Source of the DNA: Lentzea guizhouensis
GTDB taxonomy: Bacteria; Actinomycetota; Actinomycetes; Mycobacteriales; Pseudonocardiaceae
Reading direction: 5' to 3'
Assembly: GCF_001701025.1 (NCBI RefSeq)
Contig: NZ_CP016793.1
Coordinates: 3,720,001-3,784,000 of the forward strand
DNA length: 64,000 nt
In this document: one piece after another, positions 45,254 to 51,786 of the stretch
Numbering within the stretch: position 1 is the stretch's first letter
Layout of the letters: each line of letters begins with the position of its first letter
Position numbers and translations under genes: made by a program
Notes under the pieces: model-generated
What the model was told of the DNA's origin: nothing
The model's input: the letters and a program-made list of their open reading frames with translations, nothing else
Database searches by the model: none

Positions 45254-45640
45254 GTGAAGCGCTGGGTGCTTGTCCTCACCGAACGCGGTTCCGATCGCGA
45301 AGGCAAGCGCAGACGGATCGCCACACTGCTCGTCGCTCTCGGCGGCCTCATTGGATCGTGCGCCGTTGGAGGAGTGCTCGCGAGCGACCCGATCGGCTAC
45401 GGCGTACCCATCTGGCCGTTCGCCAATCCCGTCGATCGCGCGGAGAACGCGCTGCTGGCCCAGGTGGAGCCGGCGTTGCGGTCGAGGCTGCCGCTCCCCA
45501 CCGCCAACGCGCAGGTCCTGCGGACGACCGAGTCGTACGGCAGCGTGTTCTGGACGTTGAAGCTGCGGGTGGAGGGGGAGGAGCGCTGCCGGGAGGTGGC
45601 GGTGGGGCCGGACGTGAAGAGCCGCCGCGTTCCCTGCTGA
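45254..45640 (+). CDS. hypothetical membrane-anchored protein, 128 aa
   Basis: Opens MKRWVLVLTERGSDREGKRR, a basic cytoplasmic segment, then one hydrophobic helix (IATLLVALGGLIGSCAVGGV) and an exported C-terminal domain of about 80 residues with two cysteines near the end (EERCREVAV, RRVPC). No family recognised. It is divergent from the MFS gene with only a short gap, within the region of decayed genes, but its codon use is normal and it looks intact. Confidence 0.65.
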   Translation: MKRWVLVLTERGSDREGKRRRIATLLVALGGLIGSCAVGGVLASDPIGYGVPIWPFANPVDRAENALLAQVEPALRSRLPLPTANAQVLRTTESYGSVFWTLKLRVEGEERCREVAVGPDVKSRRVPC

Positions 45641-45734
45641 ACCCTTGACCTCGGTTGGCTCGCCGATCCGCGGCCTGTCGAAGTCCTTCGTCGCCGGTGG
45701 CGCGGACCTGGCCTCTCCCTCGCCACCCGATCTT

Positions 45735-45792
45735 GTCGGACCCTGTGAGTACGTTGAGACGCAGAGGATCCGAACGCAGGGGTACCCCTGCG
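45735..45792 (+). repeat. hairpin-bearing repeat, copy 1
   Basis: Begins GTCGGACCCTGTGAGTACG and ends with the perfect palindrome CGCAGGGGTACCCCTGCG at 45775-45792. A related 58-bp copy lies at 46125-46182; the two flank the pseudogene at 45812-46105. Origin unknown; a miniature inverted-repeat element or duplicated terminator are possible. Confidence 0.5.
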
Positions 45793-45811
45793 TCAGCTCG
45801 GGGGAGCCGAC

Positions 45812-46105
45812 ATGAGCGCCAGACCCACCGACAACGGCCGCTAGGTCCCGTGGATTGACGACTGGGTCCGCCCGGTCGTCCGCCTCCACCCCGCACCGGG
45901 CACGGCGACCCGGACCGACAGCCACCTCGGCGGCCCGATGTTGTGGCCGTGCGACGAATCCTGGCCGCTGTGCGACGGCGCGCGGCACGAGTACCCCGTC
46001 GATTTCACCGACGAGCAGATCCGCGGCTGGACCCGGTGGTTCGCCGGGGAGCCGCGCGAGAGGCCTGTCCTGACTGCGGTGCCACCCGTGATCGAACTGC
46101 AGTGA
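45812..46105 (+). pseudogene. small protein gene with early nonsense codon
   Basis: ATG at 45812 reads MSARPTDNGR and then TAG at 45842, after which the same frame stays open for 86 codons (VPWIDDWVRPVVRLHPAPGT, SHLGGPMLWPCDESWPLCDG, PVDFTDEQIRGWTRWFAGEP) to TGA at 46103-46105. A TAC tyrosine codon changed to TAG would explain it. The WPxxDExWPxCDG pattern resembles the start of DUF1963/YwqG-type proteins, but the rest does not match and the gene seems shortened. Alternatively translation could begin at the GTC/GTG region downstream, but no good start is seen. Confidence 0.6.
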
Positions 46106-46124
46106 GCGGACAGCGCCGTGGAGT

Positions 46125-46182
46125 GTCGGACCCCTGAGCACGGTGCAACGCAGGGGTCCCCCGATCCGGGGAAACCCCTGCG
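46125..46182 (+). repeat. hairpin-bearing repeat, copy 2
   Basis: Begins GTCGGACCCCTGAGCACGG and ends with CGCAGGGGT (46149-46157) pairing with ACCCCTGCG (46174-46182) around a C/G-rich loop. Same outer sequence and same length as the copy at 45735-45792. It lies between the pseudogene and the end of accE and may terminate the convergent accD5-accE transcript. Confidence 0.5.
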
Positions 46183-46192
46183 CCAGCCCGCC

Positions 46193-46420
46193 TCAGCCGG
46201 GAAAACCCGACGCCCGCCACGCCCCCGGCCCGTGCTGCAACGGCCTGCGCACCCGCCGGACCGGGTTCGCCCACTCCGACCGCCGCGCCGGCTTCTCCTC
46301 CACCGGCACCGCCGCGGCCAACCCCGCGACCACAGCCGTCAACGCCGCCAGCTCGTAGTCGTCCGGCGCGCCCTTGACGACCCGCAGCAGCGGCTGCTCC
46401 GAAACCTCCGGCGCGCTCAC
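46193..46420 (-). CDS. accE5: acyl-CoA carboxylase epsilon subunit
   Basis: 75-residue small subunit that stabilises or activates actinobacterial acyl-CoA carboxylase complexes. The hallmark is at the N-terminus: [29 protein letters not shown] (broken here after 20 residues), followed by a basic, Trp/Pro-containing tail ([20 protein letters not shown]). It overlaps the carboxyltransferase gene by 4 bp, so the two are translationally coupled. The accD5-accE5-maf order matches what I recall of mycobacteria, interrupted here by the MFS gene and pseudogene. Confidence 0.9.
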   Translation of the reverse strand: MSAPEVSEQPLLRVVKGAPDDYELAALTAVVAGLAAAVPVEEKPARRSEWANPVRRVRRPLQHGPGAWRASGFPG

Positions 46421-48054
46421 AGCGGGATGTTCCCGTGCTTCTTGGGCGGCAGCGTCTCCCGCTTGTCCCGCAGCATCGACAACGCGCGCGCGACGTACCC
46501 ACGCGTGTAAGACGGCGGAATCACCGAGTCGACATAGCCGCGTTCAGCGGCCACGTACGGGTTGCACAGCGTGTCCTCGTACTCCTGCTGCAACTGCGCG
46601 CGCAACGCGTCGACGTCCTCGCCGGCAGCAGCGGCCGCGGCGAGGGTTTTGCGGTGCACGATGTTCGCCGCGCCCGACGCGCCCATGACCGCGATCTGCG
46701 CCGTGGGCCACGCGAGGTTGATGTCGGCGCCGAGGTGCTTGGAGCCCATGACGTCGTATGCGCCGCCGTACGCCTTGCGCGTGATGACGGTGACGAGCGG
46801 GACCGTGGCCTCGGCGTAGGCGTAGATCAGCTTGGCGCCGCGCCGGATGATGCCGTTCCACTCCTGGTCGGTGCCGGGCAGGAAGCCGGGCACGTCCACG
46901 AAGGTCAGCACCGGGATGTTGAACGCGTCGCAGGTGCGCACGAACCGCGCGGCCTTCTCGGAGGCGTCGATGTCGAGGCAGCCGGCGAACTGGGTGGGCT
47001 GGTTGGCGACGACGCCGACCGAGTGGCCGTCCACGCGGCCGAAGCCGACCAGGATGTTCGGTGCGAACAGGGGCTGGACCTCGAGGAAGTCGCCGTCGTC
47101 GAGCACGCGGTTGATGACCTCGTGCATGTCGTACGGCTGGTTCGCCGAGTCGGGGATGAGCGTGTCCAGCGCGCGGTCCTCGTCGGTGATCGAGTCGGAG
47201 ATCGATCCGGCACCCAGCGTGCCCTCGAAGGCCGGTGCGTCGGACAGGTTGTTCGACGGCAGGTACGACAGCAGTTCCTTGACGTACGCGATCGCGTCTT
47301 CCTCGTCGCTGCCGAGGTAGTGCGCGTTGCCGGACTTGGTGTTGTGCGTGCGTCCGCCGCCGAGCTCCTCCATCGTCACGTCCTCGCCGGTGACCGTCTT
47401 GATGACGTCCGGGCCGGTGATGAACATGTGCGAGGTCTGGTCGACCATCACCACGAAGTCGGTCAGCGCGGGGGAGTAGACGTGCCCGCCCGCGTTGGAG
47501 CCCATGATCAGCGAGATCTGCGGGATCACGCCGGACGCGCGGACGTTGCGGGTGAAGATCTCGCCGTAGAGGCCGAGCGAGACGACGCCCTCCTGGATGC
47601 GCGCGCCGCCGCCCTCGTTGATGCCGATGATCGGGCGGCCGGTCTTGATCGCCAGGTCCATGACCTTGACGATCTTCTCGCCGTAGACCTCGCCGAGCGA
47701 GCCGCCGAACACCGTGACGTCCTGGGAGAACACGCACACGGGGCGGCCGTCGACGGTGCCGTAGCCGGTCACCACGCCGTCGCCGTACGGGCGGTTGCGC
47801 TCCTGCCCGAAGTTCGTGGAGCGGTGCCGCGCCAGTTCGTCCAGCTCGACGAACGAACCGGGGTCGAGCAGGAGGTCGATGCGCTCGCGGGCTGTCTTCT
47901 TGCCCTTCGCGTGCTGCTTTTCGACCGCGCGCGCCGAGCCGGCGTGAACCGCCTCGTCGTTGCGCCGGTAGAGGTCAACGAGCTTGCCCGCGGTGGTGTG
48001 GACGTCCGGAACATCTGCGGGGACGTTCCCGATCGGCTCGGTCGCACTGCTCAT
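46417..48054 (-). CDS. accD5: propionyl/acyl-CoA carboxylase beta subunit (carboxyltransferase)
   Basis: 545 residues from ATG 48054. Transfers CO2 from carboxybiotin on AccA3 to propionyl-CoA (or acetyl-CoA), forming methylmalonyl-CoA for the mutase encoded at 15.6-19.6 kb. Crotonase-like carboxyltransferase motifs: [60 protein letters not shown], the acyl pocket region [19 protein letters not shown] and [18 protein letters not shown]. The Asp in KHLGAD at the pocket is the position that favours propionyl-CoA in studied homologues. Divergent from birA by 117 bp. Confidence 0.96.
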   Translation of the reverse strand: MSSATEPIGNVPADVPDVHTTAGKLVDLYRRNDEAVHAGSARAVEKQHAKGKKTARERIDLLLDPGSFVELDELARHRSTNFGQERNRPYGDGVVTGYGTVDGRPVCVFSQDVTVFGGSLGEVYGEKIVKVMDLAIKTGRPIIGINEGGGARIQEGVVSLGLYGEIFTRNVRASGVIPQISLIMGSNAGGHVYSPALTDFVVMVDQTSHMFITGPDVIKTVTGEDVTMEELGGGRTHNTKSGNAHYLGSDEEDAIAYVKELLSYLPSNNLSDAPAFEGTLGAGSISDSITDEDRALDTLIPDSANQPYDMHEVINRVLDDGDFLEVQPLFAPNILVGFGRVDGHSVGVVANQPTQFAGCLDIDASEKAARFVRTCDAFNIPVLTFVDVPGFLPGTDQEWNGIIRRGAKLIYAYAEATVPLVTVITRKAYGGAYDVMGSKHLGADINLAWPTAQIAVMGASGAANIVHRKTLAAAAAAGEDVDALRAQLQQEYEDTLCNPYVAAERGYVDSVIPPSYTRGYVARALSMLRDKRETLPPKKHGNIPL

Positions 48055-48171
48055 GGGCTCGCAGCCTAACGAGACCATTGCTGAACTGCTCCGTGCAGTT
48101 GTCCAGGTCACGGCAACCTGTCGGCAATCTCCGATCGCACGTACTCTCTTCCGTTCCAATAGCCTGGCGCG

Positions 48172-48972
48172 ATGACCACCGCACTCGACGTTGAAGAGCT
48201 GCGTTCGCGGCTCGTTGCACCCAACGGCCCGTACGCCGCACTCGACGTCGTGGAGTCCACGGCGTCCACGAACGCCGACCTGGCGGCCGCCGGTGCCGCC
48301 GACCGCACCGTGCTGATCGCGCTGGAGCAGACCGCGGGGCAGGGCAGGCGCGGCCGCAGCTGGTCGTCGCCCGCGGGCGGCCTCTACGTCAGCATCCTGT
48401 TCCGGCCCGACGTGCCCGCGGAGAAGCTCCCGTGGCTGAACCTGATCGCCGGGCTCGCCCTGGTGCGCGTCGCCCAGTCGGTCGGTGTCGAGGCCTCCCT
48501 GAAGTGGCCGAACGACCTGCTGCTCGGCGCGGACGCCGGCAAGGGCGCCGGGATCCTGTCCGAGATCACCGCCGACGGCTCCGTCGTGGTGGGCATCGGC
48601 CTGAACGTGGCGAAGCTGCCCGCCGACGTCCAGCCCGCGCCGGGTGGTCTGGCGCCGACGTCGCTGGAGGACCTGGGCGCCGCCGAGCTCGACCGCGGCG
48701 AGCTGGCGTTCCGGCTGCTGGTCGAGCTGGCCGGGCTGGAGGGCGTGTGGCGCAAGAACGGCGGCGACGCGGTCGAGTCCGGTGTGCTGGAGGAGTACCA
48801 GGAGCACTCGGCGACGATCGGCCGGCAGGTGCGGGTGGAGCTGACCGGCGGCGTGGAGCTCACCGGCGCCGCGTCCCGCGTCGAGTCCGACGGCACCCTG
48901 GTCGTGCGGGGGACCGATGGGGTGGACCACGGCGTGTCCGCAGGTGACGTGGTGCATTTGCGCCCGGCGTGA
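48172..48972 (+). CDS. birA: biotin--[acetyl-CoA carboxylase] ligase
   Basis: 266 residues. Forms biotinyl-AMP and attaches biotin to the EAMKMEN lysine of AccA3. Seen: [18 protein letters not shown], the biotin/ATP loop [20 protein letters not shown], the catalytic KWPNDLLLG and [10 protein letters not shown], and a small C-terminal SH3-like domain ([20 protein letters not shown]). There is no N-terminal HTH, so it is a monofunctional ligase and not a repressor. Divergent from accD5, as in mycobacteria. Confidence 0.96.
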   Translation: MTTALDVEELRSRLVAPNGPYAALDVVESTASTNADLAAAGAADRTVLIALEQTAGQGRRGRSWSSPAGGLYVSILFRPDVPAEKLPWLNLIAGLALVRVAQSVGVEASLKWPNDLLLGADAGKGAGILSEITADGSVVVGIGLNVAKLPADVQPAPGGLAPTSLEDLGAAELDRGELAFRLLVELAGLEGVWRKNGGDAVESGVLEEYQEHSATIGRQVRVELTGGVELTGAASRVESDGTLVVRGTDGVDHGVSAGDVVHLRPA

Positions 48973-48985
48973 TTAGGGTTGGTCC

Positions 48986-49510
48986 ATGGCCTATCCCGAC
49001 GACCTGCTGAGCTCCGGCGAGCACGTCGTGACCCACAAGCACCCGCACTGGAAGATGCTGTTCTTCCCGGTGTTCTGGCTGCTGGTGGTGGTCGTGCTCG
49101 GCAGCTACCTGGCGGGGCTCGTCGGCGACCTGTCGTGGGCCACCATCGCGTGGGGCGTGCTGGCCGTCGTCAGCCTGGCGCTGGTCGTCGGGCTGACGGT
49201 CGTGCCGCTGGCCCGGTGGCGGACGACCCACCTCGTCATCACCACGGACCGCGTGATCTACCGCGAGGGCGTGGTCAAGCGCACAGGCCTCGACATCCCT
49301 TTGACCCGTGTGCACAGCGTCCGTTTCGAGCAGAGTTTCGCCGACCGCATGTTGGGCTGCGGCACTCTGATCATCGAGTCGGCATCCGACGCGCCGATTC
49401 CGATCGACGACGTGCCGTCCGTGGAGAAGGTGCACACGTTGCTGTACCGCGAGATGAACGACAACCCGGAAGACGACTTCCAGCAGAGGACCGTCGATGG
49501 GCGCGCGTGA
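48986..49510 (+). CDS. bacterial PH domain membrane protein
   Basis: 174 residues. N-terminal soluble segment (MAYPDDLLSSGEHVVTHKHP), two adjacent membrane helices (MLFFPVFWLLVVVVLGSYLA and WGVLAVVSLALVVGLTVVPL) and a bacterial PH (bPH2) domain: TTHLVITTDRVIYREGVVKR, TGLDIPLTRVHSVRFEQSFA and CGTLIIESASDAPI. Function of the family is poorly known; envelope homeostasis is commonly supposed. It follows birA by 13 bp and overlaps the HMG-CoA lyase gene by 14 bp. Confidence 0.9.
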   Translation: MAYPDDLLSSGEHVVTHKHPHWKMLFFPVFWLLVVVVLGSYLAGLVGDLSWATIAWGVLAVVSLALVVGLTVVPLARWRTTHLVITTDRVIYREGVVKRTGLDIPLTRVHSVRFEQSFADRMLGCGTLIIESASDAPIPIDDVPSVEKVHTLLYREMNDNPEDDFQQRTVDGRA

Positions 49511-50426
49511 GGCCGGCCTGCCCGACGTGGTCCGGTCGGGCTCGTTGCCGTCCGCGGTGACGATCTGGGAGGTCGGCGCGCGCGACGGCCTGCAGAACGA
49601 GTCGGCGGTCGTGCCGGTCTCGGTGAAGCTGGAGTTCCTGTCCCGCCTGGCTTCCGCCGGTCTCTCCGTTCTGGAGGCGACGTCCTTCGTGCACCCCAGG
49701 TGGGTGCCGCAGCTGGCCGACGCGGCCGAGCTGCTGGACGGCCTCGAACGGCGGCCCGGCGTCTCCTACCCGGTGCTGGTGCCGAACGAGCGCGGCCTGG
49801 ACCGCGCGCTGGAGGCCGGTGTCACGGACATCGCGATCTTCGCCTCGGCCACGGAGACCTTCGCGTCGCGCAACCTGAACCGCACGCTGGACTCGCAGTT
49901 CGAGATGTTCGAGCCGACGGTTTCCCGGGCCCTGGCAGCAGGTCTGCGGGTGCGCGGGTACGTGTCGATGTGCTTCGGCGACCCGTGGGAGGGCGCGGTC
50001 CCGCGCGCCCAGGTCGTGGCCGTCGGCGAACGGCTGCTGGAGATGGGCTGCTGGCAGCTCTCGCTGGGCGACACGATCGGCGTGGCCACGCCGGGCCAGG
50101 TCGAGTCGCTGCTGGAGGGCTTCCGCGACGTCTCCTCGCTGGCCGTGCACTTCCACGACACCTACGGCCAGGCGCTGTCGAACACGCTGGCCGCGTTGCG
50201 GTGCGGCGTGACGACCGTGGACTCGTCGGCCGGCGGGCTGGGCGGCTGCCCGTACGCCGAGTCGGCGACCGGCAACCTCGCGACCGAGGACCTGGTGTGG
50301 ATGCTGGACGGGCTGGGCGTCGAGACCGGGGTGGACCTGGACGCGCTGGTCGAGACGTCGGTGTGGATGGCGGAGCAGCTGGGCCGGCCGAGCCCGTCGC
50401 GGGTCGTGCGGGCGCTGGCGAAATGA
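49497..50426 (+). CDS. mvaB: hydroxymethylglutaryl-CoA lyase
   Basis: 309 residues. Cleaves HMG-CoA to acetyl-CoA and acetoacetate in leucine catabolism. HMGL-like TIM barrel: IWEVGARDGLQNESAVVPVS with the catalytic Arg-Asp pair, EATSFVHPRWVPQLADA, VHFHDTYGQALSNTLAALRC with metal-binding His residues, and the active-site signature SSAGGLGGCPYAESATGNLA including the reactive Cys. The start codon lies in the end of the PH-domain gene. The MaoC gene beside it and the acyl-CoA carboxylase nearby suggest a branched-chain acyl-CoA neighbourhood. The first residues REAGLPDVVRSG are a short extension. Confidence 0.93.
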   Translation: MGAREAGLPDVVRSGSLPSAVTIWEVGARDGLQNESAVVPVSVKLEFLSRLASAGLSVLEATSFVHPRWVPQLADAAELLDGLERRPGVSYPVLVPNERGLDRALEAGVTDIAIFASATETFASRNLNRTLDSQFEMFEPTVSRALAAGLRVRGYVSMCFGDPWEGAVPRAQVVAVGERLLEMGCWQLSLGDTIGVATPGQVESLLEGFRDVSSLAVHFHDTYGQALSNTLAALRCGVTTVDSSAGGLGGCPYAESATGNLATEDLVWMLDGLGVETGVDLDALVETSVWMAEQLGRPSPSRVVRALAK

Positions 50427-50471
50427 CGGCATGACGGCATGACGGCGGGCGCGGGTCAGCCGCGCCCGTCC

Positions 50472-50909
50472 TCACCCGCGCGTGCCGAACATCCCCGTCG
50501 ACTCGAACTGGTAGACCACCTCGTCGCCGCGCCGTGCGGTCCCGCGCATCTCGACGAGCCCCAGCCCCGGCCGGCTCTTCGACAACCGCGCGCTGAGCAC
50601 CTCGACCTCGAACGCCAGCCGGTCGCCGGCGAACACCGGCGCCAGCCAGCGCAGCTCCCGCACGCCCGGTGAGCCCTGCCCGGTGGAGCCGGACAGCACC
50701 GCGTCGACGTAGACGCGCATCCACAGCGAGGCCGTGTACCAGCCGGAGGCGGACAGCCCGCCGAAGATCGAGTCCCGACCGGCGTCCTCGTCCAGGTGGA
50801 ACGGCTGCGGGTCGAAGCGGCGGGCGAAGTCGACCATCTCGTCCCGGTCGACGACCAGCTCTCCGAGCGGGATGATTCGGCCTGCCGGCAGATCCTCGAA
50901 GGCGATCAC
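50472..50909 (-). CDS. MaoC family dehydratase (R-hydratase-like)
   Basis: 145 residues, single hot-dog domain. Pattern YASG-like dehydratases: VDRDEMVDFARRFDPQPFHL with the catalytic Asp and His of the hydratase-2 motif (DPQPFHLDEDAGRDSIFGGL), then GWYTASLWMRVYVDAVL and LRWLAPVFAGDRLAFEVEVL. Probable (R)-specific enoyl-CoA hydratase acting on short acyl-CoA. Monocistronic and convergent with the HMG-CoA lyase gene. Confidence 0.9.
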   Translation of the reverse strand: MIAFEDLPAGRIIPLGELVVDRDEMVDFARRFDPQPFHLDEDAGRDSIFGGLSASGWYTASLWMRVYVDAVLSGSTGQGSPGVRELRWLAPVFAGDRLAFEVEVLSARLSKSRPGLGLVEMRGTARRGDEVVYQFESTGMFGTRG

Positions 50910-51006
50910 GTCGTTGATCGTACGTAACTGAAGTCGTCGGGAACCGATCTACCGGCAACGGCGTCCAACAGCCCGAGCCCAGGGCTATGCGTGTGAGGGG
51001 GACTCG

Positions 51007-51474
51007 GTGGACGACCACCGTGCGCAGGTCGAGGAGTTGCTGGCCGACTACCGGCGCAGCCGCGAGCAGCTGGCGTCCGTCCAGCGGGAGCTGGCGGCCG
51101 TGGCCGGGCAGGCCAGCAGTCCGGACGGGACTGTCACGGCGGTCGTCGGTGGGCGGGGGGAGCTCACGGCGCTGCAACTGTCCGAAGTGGCGTACCGGCG
51201 GCATCGGCCGGAGCAGCTGGCGGAGCTGATCGTGCGGACGGTGGCCGCGGCCGCCGCGCAGGCCGCCGAAGGGACGTACCAGGCGTTGAGCGCTGTGCTG
51301 CCCGCCGCCACGGACCCGGCCGCGCTGGTCGCCGGGACCGCCGACCTCAGGCCCGACGAGTACGAGCCGGTGGTGGCCCAGCAGCCCGCGCGTCGTCGCG
51401 TTGACGACGACGAGGACAACGAGCAGCGCGAGAGCTGGCTCGACTCCGAGCTCATCAACAGGAGGGCGCGATGA
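51007..51474 (+). CDS. YbaB/EbfC family protein in type VII toxin cassette
   Basis: 155 residues from GTG 51007 with GAGGGGGA upstream. N-terminal helix (QVEELLADYRRSREQLASVQ), central beta region GTVTAVVGGRGELTALQLSE and a helix (RRHRPEQLAELIVRTVAAAA) match the YbaB/EbfC nucleoid-associated fold. The C-terminal third is acidic (RRRVDDDEDNEQRESWLDSE). Such proteins frequently precede WXG100-type genes in actinobacterial secretion cassettes; their role there is unknown. Overlaps the next gene by 4 bp. Confidence 0.85.
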   Translation: MDDHRAQVEELLADYRRSREQLASVQRELAAVAGQASSPDGTVTAVVGGRGELTALQLSEVAYRRHRPEQLAELIVRTVAAAAAQAAEGTYQALSAVLPAATDPAALVAGTADLRPDEYEPVVAQQPARRRVDDDEDNEQRESWLDSELINRRAR

Positions 51475-51785
51475 CCGGGTACAACGCCGATCTGGAACGG
51501 CTCGACGCCGGTGCCGGTGAGCTGCGCGGCTGCGCGACGCAGGCCGGGGAGATCGCGGGTGCGCTGGAGAAGGCGCTGGCGGGGTTCGGTGCCTGCTGGG
51601 GTGACGACGCGGCCGGGATGAGCTTCGCCTCCTCGCACGAGAGGCCCTCCGGTGACACGGCCGGTGCGCTGGCCTCGCTGTCGACCACGCTCGGTGACAT
51701 CGGCGACAAGCTCGCCAAGACCGCGGAGACGTACCGGCACGTCGAGGAGAGCAACGCGACCGCGATGAGAAGGTTGGACGGCTGA
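51471..51785 (+). CDS. WXG100-like protein
   Basis: 104 residues: helix 1 ADLERLDAGAGELRGCATQA plus GEIAGALEKALAGFGACW, turn GDDAAGMSFASSHER (WG in place of WxG), helix 2 LASLSTTLGDIGDKLAKTAE and TYRHVEESNATAMRRLDG. This is the small partner of a type VII effector, expected to form a dimer with the toxin's N-terminal helical domain. It overlaps the upstream YbaB-like gene by 4 bp and is separated from the toxin gene by a single base. Confidence 0.85.
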   Translation: MTGYNADLERLDAGAGELRGCATQAGEIAGALEKALAGFGACWGDDAAGMSFASSHERPSGDTAGALASLSTTLGDIGDKLAKTAETYRHVEESNATAMRRLDG

Positions 51786-51786
51786 C

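Noticed and set aside
46417..48957. Long upstream extension of the carboxylase beta subunit frame to 48957
   Set aside because: The extension is antisense to birA and not protein-like; the canonical start [15 protein letters not shown] at 48054 is clear.
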